A stretch of 64,000 bases of DNA from Eulemur rufifrons (Eukaryota > Chordata > Mammalia > Primates > Lemuridae), in contig NC_091001.1 in assembly GCF_041146395.1 (NCBI RefSeq), positions 104,182,965 to 104,246,964 on the forward strand. The letters are read 5' to 3'. The stretch's first letter is position 1, and each line of letters opens with the position of its first letter. Below the pieces are notes generated by a model that was not told the origin of the DNA, did no database searches, and saw only the letters and a list, made by a program, of their open reading frames with translations. The position numbers and the translations under genes are program-made. Below, one piece after another: positions 11,041 to 21,385 of the stretch.

Positions 11041-11480
11041 TCATTCAAAGTTAAAATTTCATAGCACAAAAATAGGTACAATTACGCTGTTGCCAAGGAG
11101 CTTGTAAACCACCCACAAAGTTAATGACAAATATTATGCTCAAAGAGAGAGAAAGAGAAAGCAGCAAATTTCCTTTAGGAACTAATATTGATGGATGATA
11201 GATAATATCAGTAGCATGCAATGTGAAAAAGCCATTATTATCACCACTCATAGCCGGGTAATGAATGTGCTCTCGGCGTACACACAGCACAGCTGCGAGG
11301 GAAAGGTGCGCAGTGACTTTTTTGGTGTATTCGTCGCTGAAAACCACGTAACAGGCAAATGATTTTTTCATGCTGGCAATATCTGCTTTGCAGGCTGTTG
11401 TGTAGATGGCAAACAGGCAGAGTGGACTAACCATGTGTGCCACAAGAAAGGGAATGATCGCATAAAAATAAAAGGTTACA
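11041..11480. other. Candidate conserved non-coding block with a 130-codon antisense frame
   Basis: The texture is that of single-copy constrained DNA, for example 'gccattattatcaccactca', 'gccgggtaatgaatgtgctc' and 'gtattcgtcgctgaaaacca', with CpGs kept in AT-rich surroundings. The minus strand is open from 11443 to 11051 (130 codons). Part of that frame comes from a GAGA tract (11140-11163) read as Leu-Ser. I recognise no protein domain, no splice context and no start context, so I call it non-coding. Either a regulatory element or an unknown exon is possible. Confidence 0.35.
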
Positions 11481-12739
11481 CCTGAATGTCAACCCAGCCA
11501 TTGTTTGTCCAAAGCTGGCTGTCAATAGTACACCTCCTGACCTTGATCCAGGATTTAAGGAAATAGTGAAAACGGTGACCATTCTGCTTTTCCACACTTA
11601 ATAAGAATCTGGTTGTGTAGGGAAGAGGTACTCAAGCTTCGAAACAAGTGATCTGATTAAAATGTTTCTTCAAGGCACAGATAATACAAGTAAAGATCAT
11701 TTTCACGATTTCAAATAACTTCCTCAAGTGAGTTATAGCTCAGCAATGTCTTGAAATTTTGAATCCATCATTTCAGGGGCAGAAAATCGTGTGTGTGTGT
11801 GTGTGTGTGTGTGAGTGTGTGTTCATGTTGAGAATAAGATACCAAAATCTTGATAAGGTTGAATTTTGGTATATCAGCTTTTGATGAGTTTCTTTATCTG
11901 AAAAAGAAGCTGTAATATTTGAAAACTACATCTTAATGCAGTAACAGTGGAATAAATGACTTTCTAAGTTGATCACTATCAAAGAGCTGTTGAGAAATCC
12001 CTTTGTAAGTTGCAACATTGAGCCTACCAGAAACATCTATCTAACTTGGTTTGAAAAGAGACTGATACAAAATTGCTGTTTATCATTGTTTCTTGTTCTA
12101 CCTTGAGACCAGTTGCCAGGGAAACACCTGTTAGAGAGGTTGGCCTTGTCGCTGCGAGCTAAGGAGGTGGGTTCCTTGGATTTTTATCCCTAGATCTCAT
12201 CTCTAAAGGAAAGGCAGACATTATTCTTGATGAATGGATGTTAATGTCTTGTAATCACTGTTCTCAAAATGCCAACAATCTGTTTTATAACCTGTTCTAG
12301 AATTCTGCCACAAATCAGCTTCAATCTCCTTCATCTGTAGCTTCCAGAACTCTTGATTTTGTACATTGTGGAAAAACAGACTAGTACTATTTTCAGTGTT
12401 AGACAGACCTTTGGCACGTGGTAACTTGGGGCAGATTACAACAAGGGCTTCAAAACAACAGCTCCAGGCTGCTTTAAGTTTCCAGGACAGAAGGCACCCA
12501 GGCCCAGATTCTAGTCCTTCCCCAGGGACTGTGAGTGCTGAGATCAGGGCCCATTCAAGGACCAGAACTAAACAAACATGGGTCCATTATTCTTAAGAAG
12601 TGAAGTGTCTGAGGGAAAAGCCCACCCGTGTGATTATGAAGGTAAGAGAGAACACCCTAGGGAAGAGCTCTAAGAAATCTAGACATGGAGGGAAAAGACA
12701 GCAACTCAGTTTTTCTGTGGAAGCCCTCACCTTCTTATC
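11481..12739. other. Unique sequence, no gene
   Basis: Single-copy AT-rich DNA apart from a GT microsatellite. The part at 12090-12135 contains 'gttgccagggaaac' (12112-12125), a near match to the RFX X-box pattern GTNRCC-spacer-RGYAAC with one base off in the second half. This is only a motif match. No coding frame of interest. Confidence 0.35.
11789..11822. repeat. (GT)n microsatellite
   Basis: About sixteen GT units with one GA interruption near the right end. Isolated in single-copy DNA. Confidence 0.95.
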
Positions 12740-13330
12740 TGGAATTTTCTTAATGAGACATTAGTCCTGCTCCCTCTAATCCCACTTTCACTGGTCAATA
12801 TGATCTTTCCAAAGTACGGACTGATCAGTTTAACCTTTGCTTAAAATGTGTTGATGGCTTGCCATTACTGCCCAAATAGGCCACGCCCAAATTCCTTACC
12901 AGGTCAAAAATATCCCCTGTGGCCTGGCAACTGCATTTCTCTCCAGAACCCCGGCTTCATGACCTGTCTTCTCTTAATCCAGAACTGCACACACCTCTGT
13001 GTTGCTGTTGTGCTATGTCCTTGGTTTTTGCCATCAGTCACCTGGCTCAGTCCTAGCCATCCTTCAAAACTGAGCCTGGTGTCTTCTCCTCAGGGGGTCT
13101 TCTCTGACTTGCCCGGCTTGGTGAGCTACCCCAGCTCTGGGCTCTCAGCAGGTCCTGTGCTCACCTGGATAGCAGAGCCCAGACATTCCCAAGGACTAGA
13201 GTTTGAGATCATCACTCCTCCCAAATTTGCAAATACCATTATAGCATGTACTTTTCCCCATAAAAAACCAATAACATTGATTCCATGATTGTTACCATTT
13301 ACCTGATGGCAAATAGACATTGTACCACGT
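12740..13330 (+). mobile_element. L2 LINE 3' region
   Basis: Shows the L2 3' order: 'ttgccattactgcccaaata', 'gcctggcaactgcatttctc', 'tccttggtttttgccatcag', 'catccttcaaaactgagcct', 'gtcttctcctcaggggg' and 'cttctctgacttgcccggct'. The 146-codon frame at 12848-13288 lies entirely inside this L2 and is not a gene. Confidence 0.72.
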
Positions 13331-13421
13331 ATTAGTGAGCAGGTGTTTGGCAGTCACTCGCCATCCTGGTAGCATGCCCTCTGGCCATTCTCCTATGTGC
13401 AACTCAGATTGTGCCCTACAT

Positions 13422-13735
13422 TGGCTTACTTTTGCTGCTCTTACAGATTATTACAAACCTAGTGGCTTAAAATTATGCTTGTATTAGCTTACGTTTGTGG
13501 AGGTCAGAAGTCCAAATTCTCACTGAGCTAAAATCAAGGAGTCAGGGGGACTGTGTTCCTTCTAGGGTCTAGGGAGGTTCTCTCTTTCCTTGACTTTTCA
13601 GCTTCTAGAGCTTTCTGCAATATTTGGCTCAGGGCCCTGCACCACTCTGACCTCAGCTCTATCATCACGTCTCCTTTCTAAAGTATGTGGACCTCTTTGT
13701 AGGGGCCGCAGGGCATTATTCTGCCTGTCACACGC
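13422..13735 (-). mobile_element. MaLR LTR, MLT1-like, antisense
   Basis: Complement of an MLT1-type LTR: 'ttacaaacctagtggcttaa', 'gtttgtggaggtcagaagtc', 'tgagctaaaatcaaggagtc', 'gactgtgttccttctagggt', 'cttttcagcttctagagctt' and 'gcattattctgcctgtcaca' at the far end. The stretch between the 'cactctgacctcagctct' block and the end is shortened by an internal deletion. It is non-autonomous and has no frame. Confidence 0.78.
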
Positions 13736-13844
13736 CACAATAAGTTACAAGAAACTACATACAACGAACCTTTGGGTTTTCTTGTAATAATTTAAACCAT
13801 AAATGATAAACCAAGCAGGGTGTCCTCTTAGCTGCTTTTCCTCT

Positions 13845-13940
13845 CTCAATTAAGAGCCCCTGGAGGGCAAGGCTCACGTCCTAGTCACGTCTGAATTCCT
13901 GGCATGTGCATATACTCCATGACCATTCATTGAACCAAAA
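13845..13940 (+). mobile_element. L2 3' fragment
   Basis: The block 'agcccctggagggcaaggct' followed by 'cctggcatgtgcatatactc' and 'cattcattgaacc' is the last 90 bases of L2. Short and old. Confidence 0.6.
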
Positions 13941-14799
13941 TGCTTACTTTTACTGAGATCAGGAGCTCTTCGAGGTCATTCAGGGAAACACTCCAAAATC
14001 TGACTAAGGAATGCCCTGTGTGATCTTTTCCTCCAAGCAGGTAATACAATTAAACATGTTTTAATGTCTGATATCGTACTCTAGACTCTCGCTCTCATTC
14101 CATTCAGACCAGAATCTCTATGCAAGTTGCTACATGAAAGCATCTTTTAACCCTTCAGCTTCCGTTCCTGGGTGGAATGAGAAATGCTCATGGCAATTCA
14201 AAATAACAGCTTCGGCTGAGGAAACGGAACCACTTCTGAAACGTCTGGAGCCATCCTGGGCGTGCGGCAAGGGCTGCCCCTCCACGGCTCAGGCAGAACC
14301 TTCCTGCCTGTTTCTCTTCAGCCCCTGCAGCCTCAACACCCTCCACCTGCGGGGGGACTATGGCCCCAACATGGGCTGGGATACACGACACGAGACAGGT
14401 GTCTAGGAGGGCCTGGCTCTGTAGGTGTGCACTCCGGCTCTTACAGTCTCAGCCCCGTTAGCCCACCCAGCATGGAGGGCCCCTGGAGCTATAGATTTTC
14501 GTGTGGAAATGAAGACTCCAGGAGTTACATCTCGTGCCTGGGCTTCAACTGTGCTGGACAGAGGGTCACACTGTGCTGGGCCTGGCTGTCCCATTCTGTG
14601 GTCCTGGGTTCTCAGTGATACAAGAAGCCACGCACCCACTTAATCCACTGCATGGAGGCAGTGACTCATCTGCAAAGGCTTTGCTGGTCACCATCTCCCT
14701 CACATGGGGCCAGAACTGGCACCACGAATGCAGGACTGTGGCCTGACCAGCCCAGACACTGGGGGGATCGTCACTCCCTCCACCTGGGGACACACAGTT
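13941..14799. other. GC-rich unique sequence with overlapping accidental frames
   Basis: Several open frames of 60-118 codons overlap on both strands between 14134 and 14846. None shows a domain, signal peptide or splice pattern, and they cancel one another, as expected in GC-rich DNA. No repeat recognised. Confidence 0.4.
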
Positions 14800-14965
14800 G
14801 CATCTCAGAGCCCTCCTTTTCCTCATCTGTAAAGTGGAAACAATAACACATTTCTGAAAGAGACCCTACATGGAATAAATAAAATAGTAGAAATACGTAA
14901 CCTGCTGTTACTTGACACAGCAAGTGACTGATAAATGGTAGATTTTTGTGTCGTTACTGTCATAG
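14800..14965 (+). mobile_element. MIR SINE 3' part
   Basis: The block 'ttttcctcatctgtaaagtg' and the following 'aacaataacacatttctgaa' and 'agcaagtgactgataaatgg' match the MIR core and 3' tail. The left part is lost. Confidence 0.6.
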
Positions 14966-15507
14966 TTATTATTTCTCTCCACAATTTTATTCTGGAGGCT
15001 CTTTTGTGGTCAGGAGCCTGGGTCTCAGGGCAGGTGATTCAGGGAATGAACCACAGCGCAGACACTCCGCCCTCTCCTCTCCAGCAGCACTCTGGCGACA
15101 GCCGCAACTTTCTTCACTCGTCAGAGCTAATCTCTCTGAGAGTGGGATTAGCCATGTCTGTGCCCTCTCACCGCCGGGCCATATGCTCCTGAATGACAGC
15201 TGTTTGACAGCCTATGCTGCGGGAACGTGGTCTTTTCAACCCAAATTTGATAAACATACATTTCTTCTGTCTGTCCTACTTTGGGCCATCTGTCAGTGTG
15301 GCATGGTGCCTTTGCCAGGACTGGCAGGTTGCTGAAACCAGACCACCAAGGAAGGCTCACAGAGAACGTTGCTGCCAGAGAGGGAGGAGGACTCCTCAGG
15401 GCCTGAGAGGAGCAAGGACACCTGGGAGCTGCGCTGGCCTCCACGGCTAGTTCTGTCCCCAGACTGGGCACTCTTTGGACAGGAGAGATTGCTATAAAGT
15501 GTCTCAA
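14966..15507. other. Unique sequence, no gene
   Basis: Mixed composition. Frames of 78-129 codons on both strands lack any recognisable feature. I see no named repeat. Confidence 0.4.
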
Positions 15508-15662
15508 AGCGGTGCTTCTCAAACACTCATATGCTTACAAATTGCCTGGACGTCTTGTTGAAATGCAGATTCCAACTGAGTAGAGCTGGGGCGGGGCCTG
15601 AGACTCTGCATTCCTCATCAGCTCCCAGATGATGCTGACGCTGCTGTCAGAGGACCCTGACA
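15508..15662 (+). mobile_element. MER5A MITE (hAT-Charlie)
   Basis: Begins 'gcggtgcttctcaaacactc', then 'gttgaaatgcagattcc', 'gagctggggcggggcctgag' and 'tcccagatgatgctgacgct'. All are in MER5A order and the length is near the 189-bp consensus with small deletions. The right terminal repeat is worn. It has no coding capacity and was moved by a hAT transposase. Confidence 0.85.
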
Positions 15663-16199
15663 GTGAGGCTGTAGAGGACACCTGACTTGGGGTCAGAAGG
15701 CCTGGATCCTATAGACAGCCTCTTGCCAAGGGAATGCTTTGGAAATGTGATTCTCTCAGAGGCAGATACCCAGAAGATGAGAGGCTGAGCTGCCTCGGGC
15801 TCCCTGAGTGAGTGTCCCGAAATTCTCCACTTGTTCTAGCTTTTGGTCCCCTACCATGGGCTATAAACACTGCTACGTCCACCAGCCCAGAACAAACAGC
15901 TTAATAGCCATATTTCCTTTTATGGCATCTAATATGGATTCCAAAGAGGAAGTTAGACGGATGATATAGTGCTACAACACCCCTATTTTCTCAGCACCTG
16001 CAGAGCGTAAAGGGTGACGAGGCAGGTGCTGGGTTTTGGGAGGGGAGGCCGGGAGCCAGACACGTCCAAGAGTCTCCACAACCCTTACCGCAGAACTTAC
16101 CCACTTCCGGTTGAGCCTCGGGCCCTGGAGGAGTCAGTTGGGAGGGAACGTGGCAGTTCTCCCTCTCCAGGTGGTAGGAAAGTGTATGTACTTGCCTAG
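15663..16199. other. Unique sequence, no gene
   Basis: No named repeat or gene recognised. The 98-codon antisense frame (15991-16287) is without features. Confidence 0.35.
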
Positions 16200-16815
16200 A
16201 GCAGGATAACACAAGCAATTTCCCAAGTCGACTTTGGCAGCCCAGAATTTCAGCAGAGATGTCAGACGGTGACATCAATCGGCCCAAATTGCTTTTGAAG
16301 ATGGAGAGCTCAAGTTCTCATAATTCTTCTTTAATTGTTAAGGAACTAATTAAATCCATAGCATCTCTGTCAACTGAGTTTTATTATGTTAATTTCACTA
16401 CTGGACAAGCTAAGTCAAGCATCGGTGGACCGCACTGTGGGCTTCTGGCTCCGGACGAAAGCCATTAATGGTATCTTCAATGAACACAGCGCCTGTTCCC
16501 TGCAGAATCCCAAGTGATTTCCCAACGGTTTCCTGCCAGTTCCCACAGGGCTGGAGACCTGGCGGCTGAGTATCGCCCCGCTGGCCTCGTTCAGAGTGGC
16601 CCTTCCCACTTAGAGCGCGTGCACACAGGGGTGTGGGTGCCGCTGCATGCCTTGGCCTCTTAGCACAGAACAAACGCAGGCCACAAGACTGGGTGGAGAT
16701 AAACAAACAAATGTACAATTTGGAATCCTGTTTACATTTCTCTCTAAAGTGTTGATAATTCCTTTAATTTAATTGAGATATGGGCCTTAATTATGGCTAT
16801 TAGTGCCTCTCAGCA
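16200..16815. other. Candidate conserved non-coding block
   Basis: Two AT-rich, repeat-free parts look constrained: 16210-16425 ('cggtgacatcaatcggccca', 'ttgttaaggaactaattaaa') and 16720-16810 ('taatttaattgagatatggg'). They hold several TAAT cores of the type bound by homeodomain proteins, which is suggestive only. No coding frame fits. Confidence 0.35.
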
Positions 16816-16909
16816 TGGGATCGTATCCGCCCCGTGGGGTCTGTCTGTTTTCCTGCATTTCCCCAGCCCTAGCCGGGCCCAGGCAGCATGTGTGTGCTCA
16901 CCCATTCCA

Positions 16910-17110
16910 CCCGCAGTAGGATGTTTTACGCAGCATTTCATGTCCTTCCAACAACCCTGAAAGTGTGCAGCAGCTGTAAGCATGAGCTAGCGTCGGGCTC
17001 CTGCACACTCTGCCCCCACCCCTACTCCAGTATATGATGCTCCTGGGGCTGACAAACACCTTAGGAACCAGACAGGTCAGTTGGCTTACCAGGGAAGTGG
17101 CAGAGTGTGA
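16910..17110 (-). mobile_element. Possible MIR SINE, antisense, interrupted
   Basis: The ends fit a reversed MIR ('catttcatgtccttccaaca' on the left, 'ttaccagggaagtggcagag' on the right), but the middle does not match well. Low-confidence call. Confidence 0.4.
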
Positions 17111-18253
17111 ATGAAAACCCTTATCACCTAACTCCTTGTGTTCTAGAACAATGAGACGTAATGAAGTTTAGAAATCTTAAAAATATTCCATTTCTACTTT
17201 CTCCTTGCAGAAGAAAGCATGGCGGGCAGAAGGAAGACACTTGCTCAAGAACACCCAGAGCAGTTAGTTCATGGTAACTCTGGAATCTAGTCTCCCACTT
17301 GCCAGTTCGGAATTCTTTCAGCAAATATCCCCAAGTAAATACTAAGTGTACGTTAAGGAATTTAAAGCCACACACAGCCTGACCTGTTTGGGGGCAGTTG
17401 AGTTTGTTTCTCCCAATTAGAGACAAGCCCAAACTCTCTCCTCCTAGGCAGGGAGCAGACAGGACAGAGGGAAGAGCCCTGCCCCTGAGCTGTGGCTGAA
17501 CCCCCAGAACCCCCACCTGTCACGGGTGTGAAGTAGATGACAGTGAGTCAAAGGGATCTGCTCAGAGAAATAAGGCCACGTACTCAGAGACACCTTTCAT
17601 GCTTCCTTCAGGATTAGAAAGCCCCAAATATATACCCCTTCTCATTGTCCATTTTCTTGCTTTTTTCAACCAAACTAAAGGTAAAAATTTCCCCAAACTC
17701 TAAGGGCCTCTGAAATTTGGCCATCCATGTATTTTTCTGAAACCCACTTCTTCACCTCAAAAACAAAAACAAAAGCAAAAGGGAAGGAAAGTGAACAAAT
17801 GTGCTGAGAATCTCATCTCTTTCCACCCTCGCTTCCTGATGGAACAATCCCCCGTGAGCTGTGTGCTTTGAGCTGTGCACCCCAGGCCCCCGGTCCCTGT
17901 GCCATGGTGGCCAGCCTACCAGGCTCCTGGTGTGACCTCAGCTCCAGGGAAGGCATCGGCACCTTCCCAACAGAAAGAAGCCGGGTGCAGCCACAATGCA
18001 CCGCTCACCCTCCTGGAGAGCTCTGAGGGCAGGTGCCCCCAACCAGGGGATCCGACTGGTCACCGGGTTTTTAGTCTAGTTTCTGGAGAAGGGAGGAACC
18101 AAGAATCAGACACTAGCCAAAGGGGGAAAAAAGGAGTAAACCAGCTACCAGAAGGTGGTGCTATACTTTCACAGGCACTCGCCAGAAGGGGTGAAGTCTT
18201 CATGAGAAAGAATGGTAGGATTTCAGGCAGAGGAGGGTGTCTAGAGACGAAAT
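17111..18253. other. Unique sequence with a faint reversed MIR
   Basis: 17205-17300 ('acttgctcaagaacacccag') resembles a reversed MIR. The rest is single-copy. A CAAAA-rich tract lies at 17758-17785. The 130-codon antisense frame at 17124-17516 and the 138-codon frame at 17875-18291 have no recognisable features. Confidence 0.35.
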
Positions 18254-18288
18254 GCAAAGCAAAGCAACGCAACGCAATGCAATGCAAT
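18254..18288. repeat. (GCAAN)n pentanucleotide repeat with a stepped fifth base
   Basis: Seven perfect pentamers in a row: GCAAA twice, GCAAC twice, GCAAT three times. Short and probably stable, but the stepwise change of only the fifth base is unusual. Confidence 0.9.
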
Positions 18289-18334
18289 TGAATGAGATGA
18301 CATGAAGTCAGAGCTGGAAAGACCCGAAAATATC

Positions 18335-18445
18335 ATTCTAGAATAATCCCATATCACTGGTGAGGAAACTGAGGCCCAGAGAGGGAAAGAGATTTGCCTG
18401 CAATTATACAGACCAGGGGTTAGAACTCAGTCTGTCAACCCTGTA
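18335..18445 (-). mobile_element. MIR SINE fragment, antisense
   Basis: 'tgaggaaactgaggcccaga', 'agagggaaagagatttgcct' and 'ggggttagaactcagtctgt' are the reversed MIR core through B-box. The A-box end and the 3' tail are missing. Confidence 0.7.
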
Positions 18446-18689
18446 GGGTCTACAGAGGCTGCCCTGATTTTGGGCAAAGCTGAGACGGGAGAATAAAACA
18501 GGACAAGGTGCTCACTGTAGAGAAATGTCAGGGCCAAGAATTGATGCTCCAATGAGGGGTAAGGAACCCCAGTCCCTTCTTAGGGAACAATCTTTGAGCT
18601 CCCCCAGAGTAGAGCAGAGACCACTGAAGAGCCTAGTGTTCGTGGCCTTGGCAGCGTCCCTCCTCAGCCTCACAGGTCTTGACAAGATA

Positions 18690-18870
18690 AGAAAATGAAA
18701 ACCACGGGCTCCACCACTTACTAGCTGGGGACATTCCAGTAATATCCCTGAGCCTTGACATCTTCATCAGTAAAATGGCATAAAAATATCTCCTTTTCAG
18801 ATTCATTTTTGAGAATTAAAGGTCCTCATGCAGTGTCTGGCACACTCCTGGCATATGGAACGTTCTCGTG
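18690..18870 (+). mobile_element. MIR SINE
   Basis: In order: 'ctccaccacttactagctgg', 'cctgagccttgacatcttca', 'tcagtaaaatggcataaaaa', 'gagaattaaaggtcctcatg' and 'cagtgtctggcacactcctg'. The tRNA-derived head is worn. Confidence 0.8.
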
Positions 18871-19184
18871 GTAGGACATGCCCTGCCCTTCTCAACTCTG
18901 CCTGGCGGACCATTCTCCTGGTGAGTGCCATGCACTTGGACTGGAAATGCCCAGTGCACTGGAGGTGGGAGCCCCTGCTCTTACAACATGGCTCATTGCC
19001 AGGACCCCAGGCATGGAAGGAAGGGGTTCACGTGTGAGTGGCAGGAGGAGAAAGTGTGGGGACAGATTCCATCCCACAGAGCCAGTAGAGAGACGCTGAT
19101 GTCACTTCCAGGCCCTCCTGCCTCTGTTAAAAGCTCAGTTGTAAAGAACTAATTCCCTGGCAGAACCAGCAAACATCTACAGAC
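18871..19184. other. GC-rich unique sequence
   Basis: Four overlapping frames of 60-75 codons on both strands. No domain, no gene and no repeat recognised. Confidence 0.35.
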
Positions 19185-19195
19185 ACATGCACACA

Positions 19196-19232
<37 letters not shown>
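19185..19232. repeat. (AC)n microsatellite
   Basis: About fifteen uninterrupted AC units (19201-19231) preceded by a diffuse AC-rich lead. Likely length-polymorphic. Confidence 0.95.
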
Positions 19233-19234
<2 letters not shown>

Positions 19235-19369
19235 CCCGGACCTGCAAGGAGGGAGTTGTGGGTGACCAGAGTGTTGGGTCAGGAGATCCCGGCTTTCACA
19301 GTGGGCTCAGATCCAGCAGGGAGCCACACTGTGCCTGCCGCCCCATGTCCTTTTCAATCACTGGCTCTT

Positions 19370-19490
19370 GGTAAAGGTCCTCAAGGGCTGGGCAGCATTA
19401 TCACCATCCTTTCCACAGACAAAAGGCCCAAACCCTTGAAGGGCTTCCTCAGGGCCATACAGCAAGGCAGTCCGCTGAGTAGGTGAAGTC
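19370..19490 (-). mobile_element. MIR SINE fragment, antisense
   Basis: 'cattatcaccatcctttcca', 'acccttgaagggcttcctca' and 'gggccatacagcaaggcagt' follow the reversed MIR order. Strongly diverged. Confidence 0.55.
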
Positions 19491-20074
19491 TGCTTGGCAG
19501 TGGACAAGGCCCAGGCCCCATCCAGCTTGTCTTCCTGGTTCCAGCAGTCCCTCCCCTAGCGGTGGCTGAGCCTCAGTTCCCTGACTAAGAGGTGAGAGGG
19601 TACAAGATGGCATGACACCCAGCGCAAGGTCGCTCCCAACTCCATGACCTTCTGGCTGCTGGACTCGTCTAGCCAGTCCCCCCATCTCCCCCAAGGGAAG
19701 ATGCTCCCAGAATCCCTAAGGGGCCACTGTCTAATCTAGAACACATTTCCTAGATGCTGAACTTTTAGCAATAGCAGATGAGAAAGAGACAGCAATCACC
19801 TACCAGGGTGGGGGAACACTGACTCCCATCCCTTCCCACCCAACACACAACTGCCCCATTCGTGGACTTTGGTGCTCCTGCCAGAAACGCTTGCTCGATG
19901 TTCCCTGCTGTTATAACTGGCTGATCAATGATATACCCTCATCCAGCACCCAATCTGACCCCTATTATGCAGTCAGAGAAATGCATTCCCTGAGGAGGTG
20001 CCCGTGTCTGCTGCACAGCTGTGCTGCTATAGCATGGCACTCAGCAGGCTGGATCTGGGGCTGGGGAAGGGTAA
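19491..20074. other. Unique sequence, no gene
   Basis: No named repeat. One 122-codon frame (19891-20259) runs into the following MIR and shows no features. Confidence 0.35.
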
Positions 20075-20250
20075 AGACACTGGACTGTGATCATGGAAAA
20101 AGGCGTCTAGTACTCTGCCCTGAATGGGATGCCTGGGCAGAGGCAAGTCATTTCCTTTCCCTGGGCCTTAATTTTCCCATCCATGAAATAAGTGTGTTTC
20201 ATGACTTATCATTGAGGTCTCTTTCTGCTATAAAATGCTATGACTTTGTT
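20075..20250 (+). mobile_element. MIR-type SINE
   Basis: 'ggcagaggcaagtcatttcc', 'ttccctgggccttaattttc' and 'ccatccatgaaataagtgtg' fit a MIR/MIR3 core, ending 'gctataaaatgctatgactt'. The head is poorly preserved. Confidence 0.6.
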
Positions 20251-21083
20251 AAGCTCTGACCTTTTGAAGTCTATGACCACACAGAATAACCTCTCTTTTG
20301 CATGGCTTCTTAATACCTATGTTCATGCAGACCATAGACAAAACCACATTCTTATGGCAGTTGCCTAAGATCCGACATGACGTGGTGAAGGCATGTACTC
20401 AGCACAAACCAGCCCCTACTCCCGTGTACCAGCAGAACTCTCTCGTCTGCTTATTTTCAGTCCTAGCTTGGATCTTCACAGCCAGCTCACACACTGCTAA
20501 CTCTACAGGTGCCCAACAGAACTGAAAACAGAGCCATCGTAACACACATTTCGATGCAGGAGCCATGTGGTTCCAATAGGCCCCATTGTGCACTTGACTT
20601 TGTGGTCGATACTTTATTGTCTGCCTTTCAACAGCATCTTTTCTGTAGAGCTCTGGCCAAGTGGCCAAAACCACACAAAGTCAACTGGATGTTGAATTTT
20701 TGTCCTCTTGTTTCTTTTTGGTTTTAGGAAAAAGCCTTTTTTCCTTGCTTTCTGTCTTGTTAAATAGCATCAATATCTATGTAAGACAGAAGTTAGGCAT
20801 CATTCTAGGCTGCTGGTCCTTATATTCAGTAATTAGCCTATGACCAAGCACAGTAAATTCCACCTCCCTAACATCTTTCTGATGAGTCCAATAAGTTTTA
20901 GCCCCATTGCTACATCCTGGGTGAGACACTCATCATGTTCTTGCTCAGAATTTTGCAATAAAGTTGGTTTACTATTCTCCACTGGCTTCAGTGTCTCTCC
21001 CATTTCAGGCGGGAACTTCCTAAAATTCACTCGAATGACCGTGACTCTACTAGCTATCACTTTGCAACTAGCTTCCCGTCTCC
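20251..21083. other. Unique AT-rich sequence, no gene
   Basis: Contains frames of 60-96 codons without features. No repeat recognised. Confidence 0.35.
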
Positions 21084-21277
21084 ACAGTGGTGGTTCCCAA
21101 ACCTGAGTATGCATCAGTGTCACCTGTAGGGCTTGTTACTACACGGACCTGTGGGCTCCATGCCTAGAGTTTTCTGATTCGGTAGGTCTAGAACAGGGCC
21201 TGAAAATCCGCATTTGTGACAAACTGCCAGAGGGCGCTGAGGCTGCTGTTCTAGGGACCACACGCTAAGCACCACTG
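21084..21277 (+). mobile_element. MER5A MITE (hAT-Charlie), near full length
   Basis: Both terminal repeats are visible: 'cagtggtggttcccaaacct' on the left and 'cacgctaagcaccactg' on the right. Internal blocks are 'tgtagggcttgttactacac', 'tttctgattcggtaggtcta' and 'gggcctgaaaatccgcattt'. At 194 bp it is nearly the full 189-bp consensus. It contains a CTCF-like motif that arose by mutation. Confidence 0.88.
21224..21241 (+). promoter_or_regulatory. CTCF-like motif inside MER5A
   Basis: The string 'ctgccagagggcgctga' matches the CTCF core (CC-AG-RKGGCRS) at nearly every informative base. The left three bases are weaker. The corresponding MER5A consensus reads roughly 'ttcccaggtgatgctg', so the site came from base changes in this copy. 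Binding is inferred from the motif alone. Confidence 0.4.
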
Positions 21278-21284
21278 CCCTGCT

Positions 21285-21385
21285 CCACAAGATCCAAGCC
21301 CTTTCACCTGGCTCTCAAGATGCTTGGCAATCTGTCCCCAGCATAGCTGTTCATGTTACTTCAAGTTACACCCCACACATGAGCA
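21285..21385 (+). mobile_element. Possible L2 fragment
   Basis: 'caagatccaagccctttcac', 'ttggcaatctgtccccagca' and 'ttacaccccacacatgag' resemble the L2 3' region before its final part. Short and uncertain. Confidence 0.4.

Noticed and set aside
12112..12125. RFX X-box-like motif
   Set aside because: One base off in the second half and no supporting context; kept only as a note in the stretch description.
12848..13288. 146-codon plus frame
   Set aside because: Lies within an L2 3' region that is not coding.
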